A DNA stretch of 64,000 nt from JAEDES01 sp964616405 (GCA_964616405.1 CAZTRE010000003.1:1-64000); one strand, 5' to 3'; counted from the stretch's first letter, positions 7,131 through 15,442 are shown. Translations and numbers: made by a program. The notes: generated by a model not told the origin, from the letters alone.

Positions 7131-7829
7131 ATGGATTTAGTTAGAATAAAAAATGTCGAAAAAAAATATAAAAATGGAGTTACTGCAATTTATGATTTAA
7201 ATCTTGCTATTGAAAAAGGTGCTTTTGTTTTCGTAATAGGTGGATCAGGAAGTGGAAAATCAACGTTAATAAAAATGCTATATCGTGAAGAAAAGCCTAC
7301 TAAAGGGCAAATAATTGTAGGTGGCTTAGATGTTGCTAAATTAAAAAATCGTAAGGTTTATAAATTAAGAAGGAAATTAGGAATTGTATTTCAAGATTAT
7401 AGATTATTACCAAAACAAACGGTATATGAAAATGTTGCCTTTGCTTTAGAAGTAATTGGGGCAACAAAGGATGAAATTAGAGTTAAAGTTTTAAAAGCTC
7501 TTGAAGATGTAGGCTTAAAGCATAAGCTTCATGAATATCCAGATCATTTATCTGGAGGAGAACAACAAAGAGTTGCTATTGCCAGAGCCATAGTAAATGA
7601 TCCAAAATTATTACTATGTGACGAACCTACAGGAAACTTAGATCCAGAAATGAGTATGGAAATAATGAAAGTTCTTGAAGATATTAACAATAACCGTGGT
7701 ACAACTATTGTAATGGTTACTCATGATAAAGATATTGTTAACAAAATGAAAAAACAAGTAATTACTCTAAAAGATGGACGTTTAGTAAACTTTAAGAAGA
7801 AAGGAACTTATAGCAATGAAGCCATTTAG
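7131..7829 (+). CDS. ftsE: Cell division ATP-binding protein FtsE
   Basis: A 232-residue ABC ATPase that pairs with FtsX and drives conformational signalling to a cell-wall hydrolase during division or elongation. It has Walker A GGSGSGKST (37-45), the signature LSGGEQQRVAIARA (about 140-153), Walker B LLLCDEPTGNLD and the switch histidine in MVTHDKD. LRRKLGIVFQDYRLL is typical of FtsE. It overlaps ftsX by 14 bases, implying translational coupling. The Shine-Dalgarno sequence is AAGGTGGTG. Length matches the family. Confidence 0.95.
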   Translation: MDLVRIKNVEKKYKNGVTAIYDLNLAIEKGAFVFVIGGSGSGKSTLIKMLYREEKPTKGQIIVGGLDVAKLKNRKVYKLRRKLGIVFQDYRLLPKQTVYENVAFALEVIGATKDEIRVKVLKALEDVGLKHKLHEYPDHLSGGEQQRVAIARAIVNDPKLLLCDEPTGNLDPEMSMEIMKVLEDINNNRGTTIVMVTHDKDIVNKMKKQVITLKDGRLVNFKKKGTYSNEAI

Positions 7830-8715
7830 AATGTTAGGAAGAAGCATCCGTGATGCTTTTAAAAGTGTAATAAGAAACTTTAGTCTATCTTTAGCTTCTA
7901 TTTCTTGTATTACAATAACTTTAATCATTGTCGCAATAGCTATAATTGCTTCATTCAATGTTCAAAATTTTACTAAAGAAATAGAAAAAGATATGACCAT
8001 CGTTGTTTTCTTAGATAATGATGCTACTACTTTAGATAGAAAAGATGTAGAAAGAGAAATCAATTCATTATCCAATGTTGATAAATATACATATCAATCA
8101 AAACAAGATATTAAAAAAAATATGCAAGAAGAATCAGAAATCTTTGACCGAGTATTATCTGAGTGGGATGACGATGAAAGTCCATTAAAAGATACACTAC
8201 AAGTAAAAGTAAAAGATGTTGAAAAAATAAAAAAGACAGCTAAAGAAATCGAAAAAATTGATAAAGTATCAGTTGTAAGATATGGTGAAGGTATGGTAGA
8301 CAAAATGGTTACAGCATTCTCTTCAGTAGAAAAAGTAACATATGGAGTAGTAATAGCTCTAATCATAGTAACTGTATTCTTAATCATTAATACAATTAAA
8401 TTGACAATATCAGCTAGAAAAAGAGAAATAAGTATTATGCGATTAGTTGGTGCTAGTAACTTTACTATTAAAACACCATTTATAATTGAAGGTATGATTT
8501 TAGGAATGTTTGGTTCAATTGTTCCAATAATTTTATCAACATACGGATATTTAGCTTTCTACAATCATTTTGATGGTTACCTTTATTCAGAATTAATTAA
8601 ACTAATTAAGCCTGAGCCATTTATTTATGTCACAGCCTTAATAGTTTTAGTAGTAGGTATGATAGTAGGTATGATTGGTAGTGCAAGTGCTGTTAAGAAG
8701 TACTTAAAAATCTAA
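7816..8715 (+). CDS. ftsX: Cell division protein FtsX
   Basis: The 299-residue membrane partner of FtsE. There is one membrane segment near residues 20-48, a large extracytoplasmic loop to about 165 rich in Lys, Asp and Glu, then three more segments in the last 130 residues, ending LVVGMIVGMIGSASAVKKYL. This is the FtsX layout with the permease domain at the C-terminus. The extracellular loop normally binds a coiled-coil hydrolase or adaptor, and such a protein is encoded next. Its start overlaps ftsE by 14 bases and its stop overlaps the next start by 1 base. Confidence 0.94.
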   Translation: MKPFRMLGRSIRDAFKSVIRNFSLSLASISCITITLIIVAIAIIASFNVQNFTKEIEKDMTIVVFLDNDATTLDRKDVEREINSLSNVDKYTYQSKQDIKKNMQEESEIFDRVLSEWDDDESPLKDTLQVKVKDVEKIKKTAKEIEKIDKVSVVRYGEGMVDKMVTAFSSVEKVTYGVVIALIIVTVFLIINTIKLTISARKREISIMRLVGASNFTIKTPFIIEGMILGMFGSIVPIILSTYGYLAFYNHFDGYLYSELIKLIKPEPFIYVTALIVLVVGMIVGMIGSASAVKKYLKI

Positions 8716-9923
8716 TGAAAAAATTTATTAATCTGCTATTAGTAGTTGTCTTATTAGTTTCATTTTTCGCACTACCAATGAATGCTAATGCAAAGACACT
8801 TGCTCAATTTAGAGAAGAAGTAAAAAAATATACTGACGAATTAAATGCTAAAAAAGCTAACCTTGCTAAAAACGAGGGAGAAGTAGCCACTATTAAAGCC
8901 AAGATATCATCCATCGAGAAACAAATATCTGCAGCAGAAGCTGAAATAGTAAAACTTCAAGAAGAAATTGATGCAAGTAATGAAGAAATTGCTAGAAAAA
9001 GTGAAGAAAGTAAAAAAATCATAGAATATTATCAAATTTCTAATGGAGAAAATATTTACTTAGAATATGCTTTTGGGGCTACAAACATTACTGATATGAT
9101 TTATAGAATGTCTATTGTAGAACAATTAACAGATTATAATGATAAGATAATGAAAGAGTTATCTGAGTTAATTGAAAAGAATAAATCTCAGCAACAAGAA
9201 TTAAAAAAGAAAAAGGAATCTTTAAAGAAATTAGAAGTTCAATTGGAATCCGAAAAAGCCAGAATTGAAGCAGACAGCGCATCAATTCGTGAAAGTATGC
9301 CTTCTATTGAAACACAAATAAGAGAGGCCCAAGCCCAAGTTAAATATTTTGAGTCGCTTAAATGCGGTGAAAATGAAGACATTAATGACTGCCAAGATAG
9401 AATTTCCGGAAGCACCGGTGGTGGAAGTCTTCCAAGTGTAGGATTTTTCTCAAGACCAATGGCAAAAGGTTATGTTACTCAAGGTTCACACGCTGGACAT
9501 ATTGCAGTTGACTTGAGTAGTGGTAATAAATCTGAACCAATCTATGCCATTGCCGAGGGAACAGTTCACGCTATCTATACCGACGACTGTACAAGCGGAA
9601 GATGGTGTGCTGCTGCCGGAATAAAATGTAATGGTAACGCTTTAGTAGTTGTAACAAAGCACAAATATAATGGAAAATACTACTATGTAACATATGCTCA
9701 TATGCGTTCTTACGGAGATATAAGGGTTGGGCAATACGTTACTAGAAATACACTACTTGCATATATGGGAACAACAGGTTGTTCAACTGGCCCACATTTA
9801 CATATGGAAATATCTACTTGTCATTGGAAAAATGGTGGTGGATGTACATATTCAGGATACCAAAAGCAATTTGTTAGTCCATATAATCTAATTAATTTTC
9901 CATCAAGTTGGAATAATAGATAA
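8715..9923 (+). CDS. Secreted coiled-coil M23 peptidoglycan hydrolase (EnvC/PcsB-like partner of FtsEX)
   Basis: A 402-residue exported protein. Residues 1-26 form a signal peptide ending near ANA. Residues 27-215 are a long charged coiled coil. After a glycine/serine linker comes a LytM/M23 zinc endopeptidase domain (about 240-395) with HAGHIAVDLS (H and D ligands), the AHMRSYGD histidine and GPHLHME (HxH). Several cysteines in the catalytic domain may form disulfides. Known FtsEX systems use such coiled-coil hydrolases, released from autoinhibition by ATP hydrolysis. Its ATG overlaps the ftsX stop by 1 base, supporting this partnership. Confidence 0.93.
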   Translation: MKKFINLLLVVVLLVSFFALPMNANAKTLAQFREEVKKYTDELNAKKANLAKNEGEVATIKAKISSIEKQISAAEAEIVKLQEEIDASNEEIARKSEESKKIIEYYQISNGENIYLEYAFGATNITDMIYRMSIVEQLTDYNDKIMKELSELIEKNKSQQQELKKKKESLKKLEVQLESEKARIEADSASIRESMPSIETQIREAQAQVKYFESLKCGENEDINDCQDRISGSTGGGSLPSVGFFSRPMAKGYVTQGSHAGHIAVDLSSGNKSEPIYAIAEGTVHAIYTDDCTSGRWCAAAGIKCNGNALVVVTKHKYNGKYYYVTYAHMRSYGDIRVGQYVTRNTLLAYMGTTGCSTGPHLHMEISTCHWKNGGGCTYSGYQKQFVSPYNLINFPSSWNNR

Positions 9924-9927
9924 AAAT

Positions 9928-9955
9928 AAGGAATAGTCTAAGAACTATTCCTTTA
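9928..9955. terminator. Bidirectional terminator between convergent genes
   Basis: AAGGAATAGT (9928-9937) pairs with ACTATTCCTT (9944-9953) around a 6-base loop. The minus-strand gene ending at 9953 and the plus-strand hydrolase gene converge on it. Confidence 0.7.
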
Positions 9956-10858
9956 CTTTGTAAATTTATTAGTATTTTCTAAACCTGTATCCGTTATTTC
10001 AAACATTTTATATAATTCGTTATTTCTATTCAATTTATGTTTTAATCTATTGAGAAATCTTTTTTGTTGAAATTCAATTCTCTCTTTTGGAGTCTCATAA
10101 TCAAAAGATCCCCTTGTTTGTCCATATTCCCTTGCACTACTGCTTACTCTATGACTATACTCGCTGCCAGAGGTATCTGTTGTAGGAATTTTCCCAACCA
10201 ATGCCTTATTATCATATGCTTCTTTAGGTGTAATATATAATGCAAATGAATCAAAATACTGCTTCAAATTTTCATCAGTCGCTTCAAAATAACCAAAACA
10301 AATTAAATTGTTGGCAAAGGCTTTTCCCGCATCAGTTAAGTTAAAAAAGTATCCAGGATGAGGTGTCGACATTCTAACTCCCCATCTCGGCTCTTCATTA
10401 TATCTTTCAAAGCGATTTTCTTCTACTAAACAGAATTGTCTAAAAGTGGGATCTAATATAAAATTTTTAAAATTGCTTTCTCCCTCAATAAGTGTTGGAA
10501 TAGACACTTGTGTCAATGCATGTATTTGTGTACAGCCTAAGACATCTCCTACATTAAATGTAATAAAAGGTAAGCTCAATTTCTTAAGCATTTTCGCTAA
10601 ATAACCTTGAGCTATAGCACATTGTCCACTCATAGAAACATCCATTACAGACTCAAGTGGATTAGTAATGTTTTTTCTAGCCATATAAATTAACCAATTT
10701 AAAAAATCAGGAATATATTTACTAGGAATATATCCATTTTTTTCATAAAAATTTTCAATTCCGGCAATTTCTTTAAAATCAATATCCTCGTTATAAGGTC
10801 TACCATCAAATATAAATTGTTCTTGGTTATTTTTAATCACCGATTCTTTATAAAGCAT
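9953..10858 (-). CDS. Unknown protein with Cys-His-Asp triad (transglutaminase/papain-like fold suspected)
   Basis: A 301-residue soluble protein with no signal peptide. The order of candidate catalytic residues is C80 (SGQCAIAQGYL, at the start of a helix), H113 (TQIHALTQV) and D136 (FILDPTFRQF). A Cys at a helix start, then His and Asp on following strands, is the pattern of transglutaminase-like and arylamine-N-acetyltransferase-like enzymes; this assignment is inference. ATG 10858 is preferred over GTG 10867 because AGGATG sits at the right distance only for the former. A TATACT -10-like element lies upstream on the minus strand. It is a single-gene unit. Confidence 0.5.
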   Translation of the reverse strand: MLYKESVIKNNQEQFIFDGRPYNEDIDFKEIAGIENFYEKNGYIPSKYIPDFLNWLIYMARKNITNPLESVMDVSMSGQCAIAQGYLAKMLKKLSLPFITFNVGDVLGCTQIHALTQVSIPTLIEGESNFKNFILDPTFRQFCLVEENRFERYNEEPRWGVRMSTPHPGYFFNLTDAGKAFANNLICFGYFEATDENLKQYFDSFALYITPKEAYDNKALVGKIPTTDTSGSEYSHRVSSSAREYGQTRGSFDYETPKERIEFQQKRFLNRLKHKLNRNNELYKMFEITDTGLENTNKFTK

Positions 10859-11025
10859 TTCAATCACATCCTACTAAATATAGTATACCATAAACTTAGC
10901 AACTATAAGTTATAGGCTTAAATATTTCCAAATTTTCTAAAAAATACTCTATTAGAAACAATGACTAAAAATAAAAAATAACTAAGACTTCAAGAACATA
11001 GAAAATAACTATCAACCCAAAAATG

Positions 11026-11054
11026 TTGACAGATAAAATTTAACATGTTAAAAT
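11026..11054 (+). promoter_or_regulatory. Promoter with palindromic operator for the ABC exporter unit
   Basis: Consensus TTGACA (11026-11031), 17-base spacer, TAAAAT (11049-11054). A perfect 14-bp palindrome TTTAACATGTTAAA (11039-11052) covers the spacer end and most of the -10, a position where a dimeric repressor would block RNA polymerase. The regulator is not identifiable from this window. Confidence 0.7.
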
Positions 11055-11087
11055 GGACATGAATTTAAAGAGAGAGGAGTAAGGAAA

Positions 11088-11174
11088 ATGAAAAATCAAT
11101 ATTCAAATATTTTTAATCGATTTATAGTAGTAAACGGAGTGAGTAGAGAATGTATCATTTCCCTTGCTCAATAA
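11088..11174 (+). CDS. 28-residue leader peptide upstream of the ABC exporter
   Basis: A short ORF beginning MKNQYSNIFNRF and ending CIISLAQ, with a strong AGAGAGGAG ribosome-binding site. It starts about 27 bases after the likely transcription start of the TTGACA promoter. A terminator-like hairpin lies between its stop and the exporter start. This is the arrangement of a regulatory leader peptide whose translation state decides readthrough; that role is inferred. It has one cysteine and no secretion or bacteriocin leader motif, so an exported peptide is less likely. Confidence 0.5.
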   Translation: MKNQYSNIFNRFIVVNGVSRECIISLAQ

Positions 11175-11191
11175 CTAAGTAACGTTGTATG

Positions 11192-11216
11192 CCTACTATA
11201 AGTAGGTTTAATTTTT
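11192..11216 (+). terminator. Attenuator-like hairpin before the ABC exporter
   Basis: CCTACT (11192-11197) and AGTAGG (11201-11206) form a tight stem with a 3-base loop, followed by TTTAATTTTT. It lies between the leader peptide stop (11174) and the exporter Shine-Dalgarno sequence (AGGAGG from about 11217). A terminator here would cut most transcripts before the exporter gene. Confidence 0.6.
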
Positions 11217-11226
11217 AGGAGGTAAT

Positions 11227-12957
11227 ATGAAAAGTTTAAAAGAATTTAAACCTCTGTGGAAATTAATTAAAGAAGAAAAAGTAAAGTTAATTATTGCGAG
11301 TATTTTAATACTTATTGCTGGTATAGCCGAAATTGCAACTGGCTATTTAAATGGTTCAGCTGTTGAAGCTATAACTAATATGGCTCTAAAAAGAGCTTTT
11401 ATATATTTGCTTATCTATTTGATAGTAGAATTAGTAATTGGCGCTTATATATCAAATATATCTAGCTCAATGCTTCAAAAAATAGAAAGTAAGTTAACTA
11501 GAAAACTGGGATATTATACTTATAGTAAAGCTCTAAATCTGCCATCATATGCCTATGAAGAAAAAACATCAGGAGAAATAACAAACAGAATTATAAATGA
11601 TGCAGATTCTTTAAGTTTTACATTTGGACAATTACTTGATGCCATGGCATCACTTATTGGCTCAGTAGTAGTAATGATATATATTTTCATAAATTCATGG
11701 ATTATTTCCATAGAAATCATTTTATTTGTAATAATACTGGCACTAATTATAAAAAAATATAATCCAATCTTAAAGAAAGCTCACAAAGATCGCAAAGAAG
11801 AACAAGATAAATTTACTTCTTTAGTTACTGAATCCATAAGAGGAATAAGAGAAATCAAAACATTAGGAATAAAAAGAAGTTTATTAACAGATATGGGTGA
11901 AATAATTAAAATGATCTTCAAGAAATCTGAAAATGAAATAGACATTCGTAAGCATTTTAATTTATTAACCCAAGTATTAAAGGGATTTTTAGAAGTTGGT
12001 GTTTTTATTACTTGTGTAATCTTGCTTTATTATAAGCAAATTTCATTAACATTTTTTATTGCCATGACTTACTATGTTTATAGATACATGTGGTTAATTG
12101 AAAATTTCAACAATCTAACTCAAACATATCAAAAACTGGTAGTCTCATTAGGCAGAGTAAATGAAATATTAGAAAATAGATTATATGAAGATGAGAAATT
12201 TGGTTCAATCAATTACAAATCTATAAATGGTGTAATTGAATTCAAAGATTTAACCTTTGGTTATCCGAATGAAAAAATTACATTAAAGAATTTTAATCTA
12301 AAAATAGAACCACACAAAAAGATTGCTATAGTTGGGAAATCTGGTCAAGGCAAATCTACATTATTTAATCTAATAACTAGAATATTTGATCCCCTTGAAG
12401 GAGAAATCTTACTTGATGGTATAGATATTAAAGATTTAAGTGAAGATTCTCTACGTCAAAATATTTCAATAATTAGACAAGAACCATTTATTTTCAATAG
12501 AACAATTAAAGAGAATTTCAAGTTACTAAATTCAAAAATCCCACTAGCGACCATAAGAAAATATACAAAATTGGCCTATCTTGATGACTATATTATGTCA
12601 CTTCCAAAGAAATATGATACCCTTATAGGAGAAAGTGGTGTTAACCTATCAGGCGGCCAAAAACAGCGTTTATCAATTGCGAGAACTTTAGCTAAAGAAA
12701 GTAAAGTTGTTTTATTTGACGAGGCAACTTCAGCTTTAGATAACGATTCCCAAAATTACATAAAACAAGCAATTGATAATCTTGTAGAAGACCACACCGT
12801 TGTAATAGTAGCTCATAGACTTTCAACTATAGTAGATGCTGACATAATCCATATTGTTGATGAAGGACAAATTATCGCATCAGGTACGCATGAAGAATTA
12901 TTAAAAACAAACCAAATATACAAAAATCTTTACGAAACTGAATCTTTAAATTCATAA
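11227..12957 (+). CDS. ABC exporter, fused membrane and ATPase domains
   Basis: A 576-residue half-transporter of the MsbA/multidrug type that would act as a homodimer in the membrane. The N-terminal part (about 15-300) carries six membrane segments with the cytoplasmic-loop sequence SGEITNRIINDAD. The ATPase domain has Walker A GKSGQGKS (370-377), Q-loop IIRQEPFIF, signature LSGGQKQRLSIART (near 474), Walker B VVLFDEATSALD and the switch histidine in VAHRLSTI. Substrate is unknown. The leader peptide and attenuator upstream suggest induction by a compound that disturbs translation or peptide synthesis, but that is inference. A terminator follows. Confidence 0.9.
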   Translation: MKSLKEFKPLWKLIKEEKVKLIIASILILIAGIAEIATGYLNGSAVEAITNMALKRAFIYLLIYLIVELVIGAYISNISSSMLQKIESKLTRKLGYYTYSKALNLPSYAYEEKTSGEITNRIINDADSLSFTFGQLLDAMASLIGSVVVMIYIFINSWIISIEIILFVIILALIIKKYNPILKKAHKDRKEEQDKFTSLVTESIRGIREIKTLGIKRSLLTDMGEIIKMIFKKSENEIDIRKHFNLLTQVLKGFLEVGVFITCVILLYYKQISLTFFIAMTYYVYRYMWLIENFNNLTQTYQKLVVSLGRVNEILENRLYEDEKFGSINYKSINGVIEFKDLTFGYPNEKITLKNFNLKIEPHKKIAIVGKSGQGKSTLFNLITRIFDPLEGEILLDGIDIKDLSEDSLRQNISIIRQEPFIFNRTIKENFKLLNSKIPLATIRKYTKLAYLDDYIMSLPKKYDTLIGESGVNLSGGQKQRLSIARTLAKESKVVLFDEATSALDNDSQNYIKQAIDNLVEDHTVVIVAHRLSTIVDADIIHIVDEGQIIASGTHEELLKTNQIYKNLYETESLNS

Positions 12958-12970
12958 GTAGTTTTACTAC

Positions 12971-12998
12971 AAAAGGAACATAATTAGTTCCTTTTTTG
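12971..12998 (+). terminator. Terminator of the ABC exporter unit
   Basis: AAAAGGAAC (12971-12979) pairs with GTTCCTTTT (12987-12995), followed by TT and GTT. It lies 14 bases after the stop codon. Confidence 0.8.
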
Positions 12999-13048
12999 TT
13001 GCAATTTTAAAATATTTAATATATACTTAAATAGTAATCATTACTATT
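12999..13048 (+). promoter_or_regulatory. perR-rubrerythrin promoter with PerR/Fur-type operator
   Basis: TTGCAA (12999-13004), 17 bases, TATACT (13022-13027). Just downstream, over the likely transcription start, is the perfect inverted repeat AATAGTAAT-C-ATTACTATT (13030-13048). The inner 7-1-7 part matches the plan of PerR and Fur boxes (TTATAAT-N-ATTATAA in Bacillus), and the gene controlled encodes a Fur-family protein, so negative autoregulation is likely. Confidence 0.75.
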
Positions 13049-13060
13049 AAGGAGAAGGTT

Positions 13061-13438
13061 ATGCGTAATACTAAACAGAAACAATTAGTATATGAAATTG
13101 TAAATTCTAGTTATAATCATTTAACTGCAAATGAAATATATGATCAGGCTAGACAAACAATAGCTAATATTAGTTTGGGAACTGTTTATAGAATTTTAAA
13201 TGACTTAGCAGATAATCGTAAGATTCTAAGAATTACTACAAAGTCTGGTATTGATCATTTTGATCGTCTTGATGAAGAAAATCATCAACATTTTATATGT
13301 AATGACTGTGGTAAAATAGTGGATGTTTTTCATACTGATTTTTCTTATCGGGATGAAGAATTAAAAGATTATCAAATAGACAACGTAAAAATAACTTTTA
13401 CCGGATTATGCGATGATTGTTTGAAAGGAAGGAAATAA
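13061..13438 (+). CDS. perR: Fur-family peroxide regulator (PerR-like)
   Basis: A 125-residue metal-dependent repressor. The N-terminal winged helix spans about 1-75 (LTANEIYDQARQ, ISLGTVYRILNDLADN). The C-terminal dimerisation and metal domain has HFDRLDEENHQHFIC and two CxxC pairs (CNDC, CDDC) for structural zinc. Fur, PerR and Zur cannot be fully separated by sequence alone; the PerR call comes from its operon with rubrerythrin and the PerR-box-like operator in its own promoter. It would release DNA after peroxide oxidation of its metal site. Rubrerythrin follows after 3 bases. Confidence 0.8.
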   Translation: MRNTKQKQLVYEIVNSSYNHLTANEIYDQARQTIANISLGTVYRILNDLADNRKILRITTKSGIDHFDRLDEENHQHFICNDCGKIVDVFHTDFSYRDEELKDYQIDNVKITFTGLCDDCLKGRK

Positions 13439-13441
13439 AAT

Positions 13442-13981
13442 ATGGAATTAAAAGGATCAAAAACTGAACAAAACTTAATGGCAGCTTTTGCTGGAGAATC
13501 ACAAGCAAGAAATAAATATACTTATTTCGCAAGTAAAGCTAAGAAAGATGGTTATGAACAAATCGCTGCTATCTTTGAAGAAACTGCAAACAACGAAAAA
13601 GAGCATGCTAAAATGTGGTTTAAAGAGCTTAATGACGGAGAAATACCATCAACAGAAAAAAATCTATTAGCTGCAGCTGAAGGTGAAAACTACGAATGGA
13701 CAGATATGTATGATGAATTCGCTAAAGTTGCTGATGAAGAAGGATTCAAAGCTATCGCTGCTAAATTCAGAGCAGTTGCTGCCATTGAAAAAGAACATGA
13801 AGAAAGATATAGAAAATTACTTAAAAATATTGAAGACAAGGTTGTATTCAGTAAAGATGAAGATGCAATCTGGATTTGTAGAAACTGTGGTCATGTAGTA
13901 GTAGGAAAACAAGCTCCACAAGTTTGTCCAGTATGTGCTCATCCACAAAGCTATTTTGAATTAAGAAGCCAAAATTATTAA
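13442..13981 (+). CDS. rbr: Rubrerythrin
   Basis: A 179-residue non-haem iron peroxidase that reduces hydrogen peroxide in anaerobes. The diiron four-helix domain (about 1-140) shows the paired glutamates in AFAGESQARNKY, ANNEKEHAKMW and AAIEKEHEERY. The C-terminal rubredoxin domain has CRNCG and CPVCAHP (about 147-166) for the electron-transfer iron. Cytoplasmic. It is co-transcribed with the PerR-like regulator 3 bases upstream, a peroxide-inducible unit typical of strict anaerobes. Confidence 0.95.
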   Translation: MELKGSKTEQNLMAAFAGESQARNKYTYFASKAKKDGYEQIAAIFEETANNEKEHAKMWFKELNDGEIPSTEKNLLAAAEGENYEWTDMYDEFAKVADEEGFKAIAAKFRAVAAIEKEHEERYRKLLKNIEDKVVFSKDEDAIWICRNCGHVVVGKQAPQVCPVCAHPQSYFELRSQNY

Positions 13982-13994
13982 TTAAAAAAATATT

Positions 13995-14017
13995 AAAGAG
14001 AAGCAATTCTCTTTTTT
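13995..14017 (+). terminator. Terminator of the perR-rbr operon
   Basis: AAAGAGAA (13995-14002) pairs with TTCTCTTT (14007-14014) around GCAA, followed by further T residues. It lies 13 bases after the rubrerythrin stop codon. Confidence 0.8.
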
Positions 14018-14081
14018 TATGCCAAAACTAGTCAATATCGCGCAATTTCTTTGATTTTTAATGGATCCAAGTTATTAAATG

Positions 14082-14110
14082 TTTACATTTCATACATTTT
14101 ATGGTAAAAT
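14082..14110 (+). promoter_or_regulatory. Promoter of the 14137 gene
   Basis: TTTACA (14082-14087) and TAAAAT (14105-14110) with exactly 17 bases between them, followed by GAGGGGG as ribosome-binding site and ATG at 14137. Confidence 0.7.
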
Positions 14111-14136
14111 AGCACTCAATAAAGAGGGGGATTATT

Positions 14137-14901
14137 ATGGAAAGGATAAACTTAAATCAGCATTTATTCCATGGATTAGTGCCTTGGAAAAGCTATTTCT
14201 ATCATGAAAAGTACATAGACTCAGCAGAAGTGTTACAAAAAATTTTAAATACCGGTTTAATCGCTTCTAACAAAATTTTAAAAGATATTTTATCTGATGA
14301 AGAATATACATTATTAAATATGAAAAGAGTAATGACTTGGAATAAAGATGACTATGTGTCAATTGTCCCAACCATTCATCCTGAGATTGAAGGAATTCAT
14401 TCGGCTTTAGAAGATTTTACTTATCTTCAAGAAGATTCTAAAGGACTAGCATATAACTTTTATGTGAAAGGATATCCATCGATTGTATTGGATTCTAAAT
14501 TATTGAAAGAATTGGAAGTTAATGAAGATCAAGGACCATGTATGATTGATGAAATTCAAATTAAAGATAGAATTCCTAGTAATTATTTTGTTGGAGTGAC
14601 TCTTCCAGACGTGCCAGACTTTGATTCGTTTTTTGAATATATGAACTTAGTAAATTCAACAGGTAATGGACAGTCACAAGTTAAATATAAGCCATGGTAT
14701 GATGAGGCAAGCGAAGACTTATTTAGCTTAACAGAAGAAGAATTTGTCTGTAAATACTATAAGCCAGTTATGTCATTTGAAGATGTATTAAGAAAAACAC
14801 ATTCAAATTTAAAATTATATAATGTTGATACCGGAATTCAAATTCCATCATCGTTAGATAAAATGAGAGAAGTAGAAAAGGTTAAGAAAAAATTAAGATA
14901 A
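14137..14901 (+). CDS. Unknown 254-residue protein, possibly ADP-ribosyltransferase-like
   Basis: A soluble protein with no signal peptide or membrane segment and no family I can name with confidence. The N-terminus LFHGLVPWKSYFY followed by ILNTGLIASNKIL resembles the H-G and 'residence site at the end of the building' layout of ADP-ribosyltransferase-like and RNA 2'-phosphotransferase folds (H-G-T ... I-L-x-x-G-L), but no clear downstream Tyr and Glu of that triad could be fixed, so this is only a suggestion. It has its own promoter and no neighbour in operon distance. Confidence 0.4.
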   Translation: MERINLNQHLFHGLVPWKSYFYHEKYIDSAEVLQKILNTGLIASNKILKDILSDEEYTLLNMKRVMTWNKDDYVSIVPTIHPEIEGIHSALEDFTYLQEDSKGLAYNFYVKGYPSIVLDSKLLKELEVNEDQGPCMIDEIQIKDRIPSNYFVGVTLPDVPDFDSFFEYMNLVNSTGNGQSQVKYKPWYDEASEDLFSLTEEEFVCKYYKPVMSFEDVLRKTHSNLKLYNVDTGIQIPSSLDKMREVEKVKKKLR

Positions 14902-15022
14902 TTTAATTTGATTTTTTATAATTATCTATTTCCTATTATGACGAAAATTTGAATGTATACATCACACTACTTACACAGGAGATGTATTTCAATACTATGC
15001 AAATTCACAATGCTTTAACTAA

Positions 15023-15048
15023 AAAAGGAGATATCGCGTATCTCCTTT
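15023..15048. terminator. Bidirectional terminator
   Basis: GGAGATA (15027-15033) pairs with TATCTCC (15039-15045) around a 5-base loop. A-run on the left and T-run on the right give it function in both directions. It serves the desulfoferrodoxin gene on the minus strand. Confidence 0.75.
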
Positions 15049-15064
15049 TATATATAGTATTTAC

Positions 15065-15442
15065 TTATTCAACGCTCTTTTTCCATAATCCATGCTTGTT
15101 ACAATAAGAATAAATAATACTTCCCTTAGTATATGGAACTACAAGTTCTAAATCATCCCCAGCATTAAAGAATTTTTCAATATTTCCTGTTTCAGTTTTG
15201 ACTAAAATCCATTCAATATAATGGTCTTCATCCATAACATGATTTACTGTGATATGCATTTCATCCCCAATTACTTTATAATTTGGTATATGTTTTTCAA
15301 AAGCTGCATCAACAGAATTGGCTTTTACTTCCATCATCTGTTCTCCGCAACAAGTAATACCACAATCTTTGCACGCACAATCAACAATAACTTTTACCAA
15401 ACTTCCACATTTTAAACACTTTTTAAGTTTTAACTCGGTCAT
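15065..15442 (-). CDS. dfx: Desulfoferrodoxin / superoxide reductase
   Basis: A 125-residue protein that reduces superoxide to hydrogen peroxide in anaerobes without making oxygen. The N-terminal domain has a cysteine-rich desulforedoxin-like region (CLKCG, then CACKDCG and CCGEQM). The superoxide reductase domain carries EKHIPNYK, MHITVNHVM and the C-terminal SYCNKHGLW, the His4-Cys iron site. Its start overlaps the stop of the Spx-like gene by 1 base, so both are one minus-strand operon. Its peroxide product would be removed by the nearby rubrerythrin. Confidence 0.92.
   Translation of the reverse strand: MTELKLKKCLKCGSLVKVIVDCACKDCGITCCGEQMMEVKANSVDAAFEKHIPNYKVIGDEMHITVNHVMDEDHYIEWILVKTETGNIEKFFNAGDDLELVVPYTKGSIIYSYCNKHGLWKKSVE

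Noticed and set aside
11041..11050. TAACATGTTA as part of a longer repeat array
   Set aside because: Only the single 14-bp palindrome is present; no further copies were seen nearby.
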